Shown here: piece after piece, positions 26,355-34,544 of the stretch
Numbering within the stretch: the stretch's first letter is position 1
Layout: the number at the start of each line of letters is the position of its first letter
Assembly (NCBI RefSeq): GCF_000966195.1
Contig: NZ_LAHL01000007.1
Span: forward strand, 22,500 to 86,499
Source: Domibacillus robiginosus
Lineage (GTDB): Bacteria; Bacillota; Bacilli; Bacillales; Domibacillaceae
Reading direction: 5' to 3'
DNA length: 64,000 nt
The notes under the pieces: model-generated
The model's database searches: none
What the model was told of the DNA's origin: nothing
The model's input: the letters and a program-made list of their open reading frames with translations, nothing else
Position numbers and translations under genes: made by a program

Positions 26355-27254
26355 ATGTTTGAGGGAAACAAGCAGCAGGAACTTGCCGATATCATCGAGC
26401 GTTATACCGGGCAGGATGGTGTTCATCCGACTCCTATTCCATCCCTATTTCTTATCCGCGAATCGATTATGACAGAACCCATTTCTAGAGTGAATGAACC
26501 ATCCTTTTGCATAATCGTCCAGGGGGAAAAAGAAGTATTGCTGGGGAAGGAACGCTTTCGGTACGGTCCTGCCAATTATATCGTCGCATCCGTTGACCTG
26601 CCGGTTACCGGGCAAGTTATGGAAGCCACTTCAGACGTTCCCTATTTGGCTCTGAAAATTGAGTTCACACCGAGTCAAATCCTGGAGATTGTAAGAAGGA
26701 CTGAATTCCGAAATGAACTGAAAAGGAACACGAAACGAGCTATGTTTGTCGACAAAGTAGAGCTCTCTCTGTTGGATGCAGTAATCAGGCTAGCTCGTTT
26801 GCTGGACGATCCAAAACATATCCCGGTACTTGCTCCTTTATTCACGAAGGAAATTCTTTATTGGGTTCTACAAGGAGCCAAGGGAGAAGCGCTGGAACAA
26901 ATGGCGTTAGAAGGCAGTAATGCCGCTCGAATCAAAAACATTATTGAACATATAATCAGCCATTATAATGAGTCCTTTAAAATTGAAGAGCTTGCGAACT
27001 TAGCTAATATGAGTGTGGCGTCGCTTCATCGGCATTTTAAAGAGGTAACGGCTATGAGTCCGGTTCAGTTTCAAAAGCAACTAAGATTACAGGAGGCCAG
27101 GCGCTTATTAGTAGGCGAGACAACAGATATTGCTGATATTGCATTCCGAGTAGGCTACGAAAGCCAATCGCAGTTCAGCCGTGAATATTCCCGTATGTTC
27201 GGTGTTCCACCTAGAGAAGATATAAAGCGACTGAGAGAAAAAATTAGCACTTGA
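26355..27254 (+). CDS. AraC-family transcriptional regulator (AraC_N type)
   Basis: The 299-residue protein has an N-terminal cupin-like domain (about 25-180; PSFCIIVQGEKEVLLG is typical of the AraC_N family). Two helix-turn-helix motifs follow at the C-terminus (about 215-240, IEELANLANMSVASLHRHFK, and 262-288, DIADIAFRVGYESQSQFSRE). AAGGAG precedes the ATG. It is divergent from the aldo/keto reductase gene and is its likely regulator. The inducer is unknown. Confidence 0.92.
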   Translation: MFEGNKQQELADIIERYTGQDGVHPTPIPSLFLIRESIMTEPISRVNEPSFCIIVQGEKEVLLGKERFRYGPANYIVASVDLPVTGQVMEATSDVPYLALKIEFTPSQILEIVRRTEFRNELKRNTKRAMFVDKVELSLLDAVIRLARLLDDPKHIPVLAPLFTKEILYWVLQGAKGEALEQMALEGSNAARIKNIIEHIISHYNESFKIEELANLANMSVASLHRHFKEVTAMSPVQFQKQLRLQEARRLLVGETTDIADIAFRVGYESQSQFSREYSRMFGVPPREDIKRLREKIST

Positions 27255-27505
27255 ATCTCCTGCTCAACGGGGTCAAATCATTGGAAGCTGCACTAATCAG
27301 GAATATGGTCTCTTATTATCTCGCTAAAATATAAAGTAAGAATAACGATATGTAAACGAACAGCTACATTAGTTCATGTAATCGACCGAGTAGGGGGAGA
27401 GGGTATGGTTGACCCCTGTGGAGAGTGCTTTTTAGATGTTTGGTATCGGTTTGTCATCGCCATGAGCACGAGGGGGGAGTGAATAACAAGTATTCCTGGC
27501 AATCT

Positions 27506-27540
27506 ATAAAGAGGCACGCCTAAACCGCGTGCCTCTTTAT
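27506..27540 (+). terminator. intrinsic terminator
   Basis: AAAGAGGCACGC pairs with GCGTGCCTCTTT. It lies about 250 bp after the AraC gene; T-rich sequence follows. Confidence 0.75.
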
Positions 27541-27570
27541 TTAATGGAAATTCGATCTGTTGATCTTGAA

Positions 27571-27702
27571 AATGGTTATTGCAGACCAAACAGAAGCCGA
27601 AGCTGACGTCAAATTGGCCATAGCCTGATTTGGACGCATTGATGTGTCGAACAATATTGCAGGTAATTTCTCGCGGCTTCTTTGAGGAATTGATTAAAAA
27701 AA
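27571..27702 (+). pseudogene. fragment of a short-chain dehydrogenase gene
   Basis: The frame reads VIADQTEAEADVKLAIA, then a stop, then FGRIDVSNNIAGNFSR, and after a shift GFFEELI. FGRIDVxxNNAG is the conserved SDR segment. The N-terminal cofactor site and the catalytic Tyr-Lys are missing. Confidence 0.5.
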
Positions 27703-27729
27703 TAATCCATCATACATTTCAAGCTTTTC

Positions 27730-28638
27730 CTATACATCTGACAAGGAATTTGTAAATTTCGACTGAATTTCTTTTAAAAACAAATCAGCTGCAGCGGAAA
27801 AGACCTGATGTTTTTTCCAAACAATATTTAAGCCAGCTTCAAGTCTTGGCTCTAGCGGCTTAAAACAAAGGTTACTGTCGTTAGACGTATTCACTAGTTT
27901 ATCAATAGTGACGGCATAACCGATGCCCTCTTCAACCATAATAGCCGCATTGTATAGAAGATTGTATGTAGTCACGACGTTTAATTTAACAAAATCTTCA
28001 CCAAACCAATCCACAAATTCATTTTTAGACAATGTTTGCTGCATAGCCTGTCGTGAAAAGATTAGCGGAACATGTAATAAATCAACTGCTTGAATGGTAT
28101 CTTTGGAAGCAAGAGGACTATCTTTTCTCATCACAACGCCCCAGACATCTTTAGCTGGCATATTGATATAATTGTATTTTGATAAATCGGCTGGTTCAAT
28201 TAAAATACAAAAGTCGAGCAATCCCTTGTCAAGCCGTTCCGTTACATCGTCTTCGTTTCCACTGTAGAGGTGATACCGTATATTTGGATAACGTACTTGT
28301 AAATCCTTTGCTGCTCGTGCAATCTGTTTCATGGCTTCTGTTTCCCCGCTACCTATGTAAACATCACCACTGATGGTTTCTTCCATAGAACTAAATTCTG
28401 CCTTCAATTTATCGACCATATCAATGATTTCTTCTGCTCTTTTTCGCAGGAGCATTCCTTCATCTGTGAGAATGACACTGTGACTACGGCGAATAAACAG
28501 TTTTTTCCCTAACTCTTGTTCAAGATCTTTTAATTGTCTTGACAAGGTTGGCTGTGTAACATGCAAAAAATCAGCTGCCGCTGTTATGCTTCCTTCTCTT
28601 GCAACAGTAAGAAAATAGCGCAAAACTCTAAATTCCAT
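27730..28638 (-). CDS. LysR-family transcriptional regulator
   Basis: The 302-residue protein has the LysR winged helix-turn-helix (residues 1-65; REGSITAAADFLHVTQPTLSRQ) and a two-lobed substrate-binding domain (about 85-295). The ATG at 28638 has AAGGAGG upstream; an ATG seven codons earlier does not. The gene is divergent from the MFS exporter, with a perfect 21-bp palindrome in the shared region. It most likely controls both genes and perhaps the reductases beyond. Confidence 0.93.
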   Translation of the reverse strand: MEFRVLRYFLTVAREGSITAAADFLHVTQPTLSRQLKDLEQELGKKLFIRRSHSVILTDEGMLLRKRAEEIIDMVDKLKAEFSSMEETISGDVYIGSGETEAMKQIARAAKDLQVRYPNIRYHLYSGNEDDVTERLDKGLLDFCILIEPADLSKYNYINMPAKDVWGVVMRKDSPLASKDTIQAVDLLHVPLIFSRQAMQQTLSKNEFVDWFGEDFVKLNVVTTYNLLYNAAIMVEEGIGYAVTIDKLVNTSNDSNLCFKPLEPRLEAGLNIVWKKHQVFSAAADLFLKEIQSKFTNSLSDV

Positions 28639-28679
28639 CCAATATTCCTCCTTCATCATGCTTTAGTATATACGTTATT

Positions 28680-28700
28680 GATATGCTTATAAAGCATATC
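28680..28700. promoter_or_regulatory. probable LysR operator
   Basis: GATATGCTT, spacer ATA, AAGCATATC is a perfect inverted repeat with a T...A core. It sits 42 bp before the regulator start in the divergent intergenic region, as LysR recognition sites usually do. Confidence 0.75.
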
Positions 28701-28775
28701 TTGATATATGAAATGAGTATTTGTTATAAGAGGAGAGTGTAGTTAAAATAAATAACGAGCAAGTAAACAGTTCCC

Positions 28776-28799
28776 AAAGTGTTAGGGACACTTTTTTTG
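28776..28799 (+). terminator. terminator-like hairpin in the leader of the MFS gene
   Basis: AAGTGT pairs with ACACTT, followed by a run of seven T, only about 20 bp before the MFS start. It may attenuate the exporter transcript. The ribosome site AGGAG lies after it. Confidence 0.5.
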
Positions 28800-28819
28800 A
28801 GATAGGAGTTGTTTTTATT

Positions 28820-30019
28820 TTGGCTAAACAAAATAAGTTGTTGATTTTCATTTTAACAGTGGGTGTTTTTGGCATTTTAAATACGGAGATGGGGGTTATT
28901 GGGTTATTGCCTTCCATTGCTGATCACTTTAATGTCAGTATATCTCAAGCAGGATTGACGGTGAGTCTTTTTGCTCTTGCTATTGCGGTATCCGGACCAA
29001 CGATGCCGTTATTGTTTTCCGGAATCAATCGTAAGAAGGTCATGTTACTTGTATTAACTGTATTCGTTGTGGGAAACATCGCATCCGTATTTGTTACGAA
29101 CTTTACCCTTTTATTAATCATTCGTATCGTGCTAGCTCTTTTCCATCCGGTTTATTGTTCCATGGCCTTTACTGTAGCTGCTTCCTCAGTAAAACCTGAA
29201 GAAGCTCCCAAAGCTGTTTCTAAAGTATTTATCGGAGTATCTGCCGGTATGGTAGCCGGCGTACCGATCGCAAGTTTTATTGATAGTGCCCTTTCGTATG
29301 AAATGGCGATGGCGTTCTTTGCTGTTGTAAATGTATTTGTATTGGTCGCTACATTGATTTTTGTGCCATCTATGCCCGTTGAAGAAAAACAATCTTACGG
29401 TGAACAACTTGCTGTTCTAAAAAAACCTATTATATGGGTTTCTATCGTAGCTGTCATCTTATTAAATGCCTCTGTATTCGGAGTATATAGTTATATTGCT
29501 GAACACCTGGAAACGGTTACCCAAATGTCTCCGAATACCATCAGTTTAACGTTATTCGTTTTCGGTGGAGCTAATATTATTGGGAACATCGTTGCAGGGA
29601 GGGTACTCACTACTAGTCCTATTAAGTCCATCTTCATTTTTCCTTTGTTATTGAGTGTCGTTTACATTTTTTTATTCTTTACTGGAGAGCTTGCCGTACC
29701 TGTGGTCATCATCACTTTCCTCTGGGGACTGCTGGCTGGAGGAATCATGGCCAATATTAATCAATACTTGATTTCATCTTCAGCTCCAGAAGCGCCTGAT
29801 TTCGCCAATGGGTTATTTATATCAGCATGTAACGTAGGAACAACAGCTGGCTCAGCTGCAGGCGGGTTATTGATAGCACAAATGGGCACATCATACGTCG
29901 TATTTGTAGGAATTCTATCCGTAATCCTAAGCCTCGCTGTTATCCTGCTAAGAAACAATATGTTTAACGCTTCAAGACAAGCGAAAAAGCATAGAGAGAG
30001 AGCTTCTGCCTCTAATTAA
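28820..30019 (+). CDS. MFS exporter of the DHA1 drug/sugar efflux group
   Basis: A 399-residue protein with twelve hydrophobic spans and the DHA1 layout. It resembles YdhP/AraJ-type exporters of arabinose, chloramphenicol or related compounds. It starts at TTG 28820 after TAGGAG. The GxxGPxxG-like motif C region is in span 5 (GVSAGMVAGVPIASFID). The long basic tail RQAKKHRERAS is cytosolic. It is divergent from the LysR regulator, which suggests inducible export of a small compound. Confidence 0.9.
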   Translation: MAKQNKLLIFILTVGVFGILNTEMGVIGLLPSIADHFNVSISQAGLTVSLFALAIAVSGPTMPLLFSGINRKKVMLLVLTVFVVGNIASVFVTNFTLLLIIRIVLALFHPVYCSMAFTVAASSVKPEEAPKAVSKVFIGVSAGMVAGVPIASFIDSALSYEMAMAFFAVVNVFVLVATLIFVPSMPVEEKQSYGEQLAVLKKPIIWVSIVAVILLNASVFGVYSYIAEHLETVTQMSPNTISLTLFVFGGANIIGNIVAGRVLTTSPIKSIFIFPLLLSVVYIFLFFTGELAVPVVIITFLWGLLAGGIMANINQYLISSSAPEAPDFANGLFISACNVGTTAGSAAGGLLIAQMGTSYVVFVGILSVILSLAVILLRNNMFNASRQAKKHRERASASN

Positions 30020-30127
30020 TCAGAAGCACAGGGACGGTTATCCTGCTTCCAACTATGTTTTCAACTATAGAGGGCAGACCCTCCCAGTGGACTGTCCACC
30101 AGATGTTATAGATTTTAGGAAAAGTTC

Positions 30128-30160
30128 TTGACTTAAAGTTAACTCTAGGTACTACGCTAT
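30128..30160 (+). promoter_or_regulatory. MerR-type promoter/operator
   Basis: TTGACT (-35), then the dyad ACTTAAAGTTAACTCTAGGT, then TACGCT (-10) with a 19-bp spacer. Long spacers filled by a TTAACTC-type dyad mark promoters of MerR/NmlR/AdhR-type activators that sense electrophiles. No merR-type gene lies in this window. Confidence 0.7.
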
Positions 30161-30216
30161 CCTATAGTACGTGTTTTAAAGATACAATCAACCAATAAAT
30201 AAAGGAGCTGTTACCT

Positions 30217-31083
30217 ATGATTTTAAAAGAAAATTATCGTCTATCTAATGGAATTGAGATTCCTGCATTAGGTCTTGGAACATGGATGATCGATAATGGC
30301 GATGTCGTACAGGCAGTGGTAGAGGCTGTGAAAATCGGGTACCGCCATATTGATACAGCACAGGCATATGCTAATGAAAGTGGTGTTGGAGATGGGATTA
30401 GAGCCTGTGGTGTGAACAGAGAGGATTTGTTTATAACGACAAAACTTGCTGCAGAAATAAAGTCATATGAAAAAGCTGTTTCATCGATTGATCAATCACT
30501 GAAGACGATGGGACTTGATTATATTGATATGATGATTATTCACAGCCCACAACCATGGAAGCATTTCGGTGACGAAGATCGTTATTTCGAAGGAAACCGT
30601 GAAGCATGGAGAGCTCTTGAGGAAGCGTACAAAGCAGGAAAGCTTCGTGCCATAGGTGTATCTAATTTTCAAAAAGAGGACCTGGATAACATTTTGAGTG
30701 ATTGCATAGTCAAACCGATGGTCAATCAGATTTTGGCGCATATAAGCAATACACCGATAGAATTGATTCAATACACTCAAGAACAAGGCATTCTTGTGGA
30801 GGCCTATTCACCGATTGCCCATGGAGAATTGTTGAAAAATCAAAGAGTTGTAGAAATCGCAGAAAAATACGGTGTTTCAGTACCTCAATTAAGTATTCGA
30901 TATGCTTTGCAGCTTGGTCTTCTTCCGTTACCTAAAACGGCAAATCCGGAACATATGAAAAGCAATGCAGAAGTAGATTTCGTTATTTCCGAAGAGGATA
31001 TGAAGTTCCTGGAAAATATTGAACGTATCAAAGATTACGGTGAAGCAAGTATAATGCCTGTATTTGGTGGAAAGCTGAAATAA
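30217..31083 (+). CDS. aldo/keto reductase (second; YtbE/YvgN-like)
   Basis: A 288-residue single-domain reductase. LGLGTW, HIDTAQAY (Asp and Tyr of the tetrad), TTKLAAE with Lys, and MIIHSPQPW with His are all present, and the C-terminal PLPKTANPEHM motif binds the NADPH phosphate. The group reduces methylglyoxal and other reactive aldehydes. AAGGAG precedes the ATG. The MerR-type promoter upstream fits induction by electrophiles. Confidence 0.93.
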   Translation: MILKENYRLSNGIEIPALGLGTWMIDNGDVVQAVVEAVKIGYRHIDTAQAYANESGVGDGIRACGVNREDLFITTKLAAEIKSYEKAVSSIDQSLKTMGLDYIDMMIIHSPQPWKHFGDEDRYFEGNREAWRALEEAYKAGKLRAIGVSNFQKEDLDNILSDCIVKPMVNQILAHISNTPIELIQYTQEQGILVEAYSPIAHGELLKNQRVVEIAEKYGVSVPQLSIRYALQLGLLPLPKTANPEHMKSNAEVDFVISEEDMKFLENIERIKDYGEASIMPVFGGKLK

Positions 31084-31320
31084 TGGGTTACTGAAAAACT
31101 CATTAATTTTAGTAGATTTATAGAGTAAAGATTATATATGTGCAAAATAAATGGCATGTTTAGGGGAAGGTCAGATGGCGGTTATCATTTGAATGAAAAG
31201 AATGGACATAAACGATAGAAATTTCAGCGGTCAGCAAAAGTTATTTCTGGCCGCTGATACACTTTTGTGGGGAAATCATTTCGAAATCAGCTTCAAAATG
31301 TTCAGATGAGGAGTGAAAAA

Positions 31321-32169
31321 TTGAATACAGTAAAAATTGCAGGAAGAAACGTTTTTCCCATAGGTTTAGGCACTTGGAATATGGGAGACAAAGCAGATAA
31401 ATTTGAACAAGAAGCAGAAGCAATAAGAGTGGGTCTTGATCATGGGGTTCAAGTTATTGATACGGCTGAAATGTATGGTGATGGAAGGGCAGAGAGGTTA
31501 GTTGCTCATGCTATGAAGCCTTATAACCGGGAAGAATTATTTCTCATCTCAAAAGTTCTCCCTTCAAATGCCTCAAAAAAGCAATTACCGATTAGTTTAG
31601 AAAATAGCTTAAAAAGGTTGAATACAGATTATATAGATCTATACTTACTTCATTGGAAAGGGAATATCCCTATTGAAGAAACGATTGAAGCCCTGGAGAA
31701 AGGAAAAAGTCAGGGGAAAATCAAATCATGGGGTGTTTCTAATTTAGATGTTGATGACCTGGAAAAAATAATGAAAGTACCTGATGGAATAAAATGCGCA
31801 GCCAATCAAGTACGTTACAATTTGGGAGATCGAGGGATTGAATTCGATTTAGTTCCTATGATGAACAAGCTTGAAATGCCCTTAATCGCCTATGCTCCAG
31901 TTGCTCGGGGAGATAGACTTGGCACGAACCTGACGCAACAAAAAGCGTTAAAGGAAATTGCCGAAAAACATCGTTCCGATCGTTTTCAAATTTTACTGGC
32001 CTGGTGTATTCGAAATGGTCAAACCATTGCGATACCGCAATCCAGTAATACCGCTCATGTGATAAATAATGTGAAAGCAGCTGAAATTCAATTAACACAG
32101 CAGGATTTGAAGCAATTGAATTCAATTTATCCAAAACCAAGCATGAAACAGCCGCTTGCTTTATGGTAA
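31321..32169 (+). CDS. aldo/keto reductase (third; short form)
   Basis: A 282-residue reductase with IGLGTWNMGD, VIDTAEMYGDGRAE (Asp and Tyr), ISKVLP (Lys), LYLLHWKG (His) and AIPQSSNTAH. I chose TTG at 31321, which follows GAGGAG. It is only distantly similar to the other two reductases in the window, so it is not a recent duplicate. It ends at a GC-rich dispersed repeat. Confidence 0.9.
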   Translation: MNTVKIAGRNVFPIGLGTWNMGDKADKFEQEAEAIRVGLDHGVQVIDTAEMYGDGRAERLVAHAMKPYNREELFLISKVLPSNASKKQLPISLENSLKRLNTDYIDLYLLHWKGNIPIEETIEALEKGKSQGKIKSWGVSNLDVDDLEKIMKVPDGIKCAANQVRYNLGDRGIEFDLVPMMNKLEMPLIAYAPVARGDRLGTNLTQQKALKEIAEKHRSDRFQILLAWCIRNGQTIAIPQSSNTAHVINNVKAAEIQLTQQDLKQLNSIYPKPSMKQPLALW

Positions 32170-32227
32170 GAAGATGTAGAAATTACTATTATGATTCTAT
32201 CAGTTTGTAGACAAAGTCTGTCTTTTT

Positions 32228-32335
32228 CATAAAAGAGCCGATAAGTGAAACTTGGCGGACTTTGCCCACCTTAGGGCTGTGCGGAAGCTCCCTCGGCTGC
32301 GCCTGTGGGACTTTTTGACAGGTGGTAGGTAAATC
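32228..32335 (+). repeat. GC-rich dispersed repeat
   Basis: AAAGAGCCGATAAGTGAAAC, then CACCTTAGGG, then CTCCCTCGGC and GCGCCTG, recur in the opposite orientation at 38385-38475. The two copies agree over about 90 bp with scattered differences. It may also serve as a terminator. Confidence 0.75.
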
Positions 32336-32337
32336 AC

Positions 32338-32622
32338 TCATCTATAAATATCCAGCGCTTTGTTTAATCTTACTAGTGCCTCGTGTACTTCTTCTCTTAA
32401 TTGCTGCTCGGAAATTTCAAAAGCGGTTTCTTGACCTGGAAGACACTCATGCCAATAACAATCAACCGATTCGAACACATCATTTAAAGGGCGAAATATT
32501 TCATCGCTTAAACCGCCTGTCTTTTTCAAGAAAGTTTCAAAATAAGTTTGTTCAAATTCTTCCACCGAAATAGCATCATTTAAAAAATCCTCTATTAACT
32601 TTTTACATTTATAAACGCTCAC
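32338..32622 (-). CDS. colicin-immunity-like small acidic protein
   Basis: A 94-residue acidic, helical protein: KKLIEDFLNDAISVEEFEQT, then SDEIFRPLNDVFESVDCY and EQQLREEVHEALVRL. This pattern (FLxxxISxxEFExxY, then an acidic helix around VDxY and REEVxxAL) is that of the bacterial self-protective colicin-immunity-like family. Such proteins bind and block a tRNase-type toxin. GGAGGAGG precedes the GTG start. No toxin gene is near; the gene just upstream is another immunity-type (CPCC) gene. Confidence 0.65.
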   Translation of the reverse strand: MSVYKCKKLIEDFLNDAISVEEFEQTYFETFLKKTGGLSDEIFRPLNDVFESVDCYWHECLPGQETAFEISEQQLREEVHEALVRLNKALDIYR

Positions 32623-32667
32623 CTTCCTCCTCCTTTTCTTCTCGCTCTTTTAATTAACACACAATTT

Positions 32668-32935
32668 TCAACTTAACAATTTCCAATCAAAATCTTTTAC
32701 ATCCTGCTTGTTCGGTTTTCTTACAAATTCGATACAATCCTCTTGGCAGGCCCGGTACTTAATGAAATTTTGTTGTGCTTGTCTTAACGAAACATCATTT
32801 GCCCCACCTTCAAAGTCGGGGTCTCTAAATTGAACACCATCATCTTCCCAAAAGCATATTTGGCAAATCTCGCAGGTATCTGTCGGTTCTTCATCTAATG
32901 TTTTATATCCACAACAAGGGCAAGTATATTTTCAT
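32668..32935 (-). pseudogene. CPCC-family cysteine-rich protein with a frameshift at its start
   Basis: The frame reads YTCPCCGYKTLDEEPTDTC, then CQICFWEDDGVQFRDPDFEG, GGANDVSLRQAQ and DFDWKLL to the stop at 32668. This is the CPCC family (PF14206 type), common among putative immunity and zinc-binding proteins. The start ATG at 32935 has GAGGTG upstream, but ATG AAAA TATAC puts it one base out of frame; one A fewer would give MKYTCPCC. It is broken by a single base, or this is a sequencing error. It is followed by the colicin-immunity-like gene. Confidence 0.75.
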
Positions 32936-33087
32936 ATTTTCACCTCAATAATTTCTATGTGTTTTTTGACGTAATTCTACTATATACATGAAATAACTCG
33001 CTTTACATAGTAGTTTATTTTTATGAGCAACCGTACTAACATTAACTTAGATAGCAGTTGACCGATACTGTTGAGTAAATTTTCATA

Positions 33088-33124
33088 TAAAAACAGCGGG
33101 AACCAAATAGTTCTCGCTGTTTTG
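33088..33124 (-). terminator. terminator of the EamA transporter gene
   Basis: AAAACAGCGGGAAC pairs with GTTCTCGCTGTTTT. Confidence 0.85.
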
Positions 33125-33128
33125 TACG

Positions 33129-34022
33129 TTATTTAATTGGGACTTTCATGAATCGTTTTGGAAATTTAATGGATTTATTTTCGCTAACAAATGTTGAGCC
33201 TAAAAGAAGCGTCCCACCAAGCATTTGAGCAGCTGTCATTTGTTCTTGCAAGATAACTGCGGAAATCAAGATCGCTACGAATGGATCTACATAGCTTAGC
33301 ATGGCAATGCTCTGCCCCTTTAGTTTTTGCATTCCCGAGAAAAATAACCAAAATCCAATACCTGTGTTTACAATCCCTAGTAGGACGATAAAAGGAATGG
33401 ATGATCTTGTTACTTCTAAAATACTGATTCTCTCAGTAAAAAGCACATATGGTAAAAGAAGTAACGCAGTTGTTCCAAGCTGGATGATGGTAATTTCTAG
33501 CTTGTCCATATTGTAAATGAATTTATTTAATAACATTAATGCAGCGTAAAATGCAGCTGCAAATAATCCAAAAAAGATCCCCAGCAAGTCCTCTTTTCCA
33601 GATGCACTGATGCCGTTTCCAACAATCAATAACATACCTAGTATCGCTACACCAATACAAACCATCTTTTTGAGAGGTAATTGTTCCTTAAGGATAATTG
33701 GGGAGAGAATCATGACAAACACAGGGGCAAAGTAATACCCTAATGTTGCGTTAGTGACTGTCGTATGATCGTACGATTGATAAAGAAAGATCCAATTTCC
33801 ACCCAATGCAATACCCGAAAGAAATAAAATGAAAGCATTGGCTTTCACTAATTTCCATGGAATAGATTTTTTCATCATGAAAAATACAAACGTTAAAAAT
33901 AGACACCCAATGGAACTACTTAGTAAAGCTGTTTCACTCGAAGATAAATCAATGTATCGTACAACCAAACCAATTGTACCGAAAATAATCATTGATAATA
34001 TAAACTGAATTTCAGGTTTCAT
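33129..34022 (-). CDS. EamA/DMT-family transporter
   Basis: A 297-residue protein with ten hydrophobic spans in two EamA repeats. The first repeat ends around GISAS (about 140) and the second carries the conserved LSYVDPFVAILISAVILQEQ near its end. Family members export amino acids, metabolites or drugs. The ATG at 34022 follows GGAGTAG. It is a single gene with its own terminator. Confidence 0.9.
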   Translation of the reverse strand: MKPEIQFILSMIIFGTIGLVVRYIDLSSSETALLSSSIGCLFLTFVFFMMKKSIPWKLVKANAFILFLSGIALGGNWIFLYQSYDHTTVTNATLGYYFAPVFVMILSPIILKEQLPLKKMVCIGVAILGMLLIVGNGISASGKEDLLGIFFGLFAAAFYAALMLLNKFIYNMDKLEITIIQLGTTALLLLPYVLFTERISILEVTRSSIPFIVLLGIVNTGIGFWLFFSGMQKLKGQSIAMLSYVDPFVAILISAVILQEQMTAAQMLGGTLLLGSTFVSENKSIKFPKRFMKVPIK

Positions 34023-34544
34023 CGTCTACTCCTTTGAATCTGCGAAACAGCTTATATTCCGCAGATTCTTAATCTGTTTTTAATATAAGCTTATTCAGTG
34101 CTGACTCAACAGCTGGAGTAAACGGCGGAGGTGATGTTGAAAACGGCTTCCAAGTGTATAGATTTATATTTGATAATGACATCATAATCCCCCTGTTTCT
34201 ATTAGCATATTTTGATGATAAAAAGTTAATCATTTTTTATGGCCCAATCTTTTTATTCTCTCAGTGTACAATATAAAAACCTATCCGACTAGCGAGTGCA
34301 ATAAGAAAAAACAAGATGGTTATTACGCAACAGTTCGTCCCTATAAAGGAACAACACTATTCACGGATTGAAGATTAGCTGACAGCTGACTGAAAAGCCT
34401 GAAATAGAAATACAGGGGCTAAATTTTAAAGCGTGACAAAGCCTTTTCATGGGTATGGGAAAAACATGTTTTTGGAATTAATCTACAATTCTTATCAAAT
34501 TTTCATTTTTCGGTGGTATGCTGGATAGAAAGGGGGCCATTACG
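34023..34544. other. intergenic region with possible short coding remnants
   Basis: No intact gene. Two short open stretches on the plus strand look protein-like (STAGVNGGGDVENGFQVYRF near 34105-34165 and QDGYYATVRPYKGTTLFTD near 34315-34370) but lack starts. I do not recognise them. The ribosome site AAAGGGGG for the next gene lies at 34530. Confidence 0.4.
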
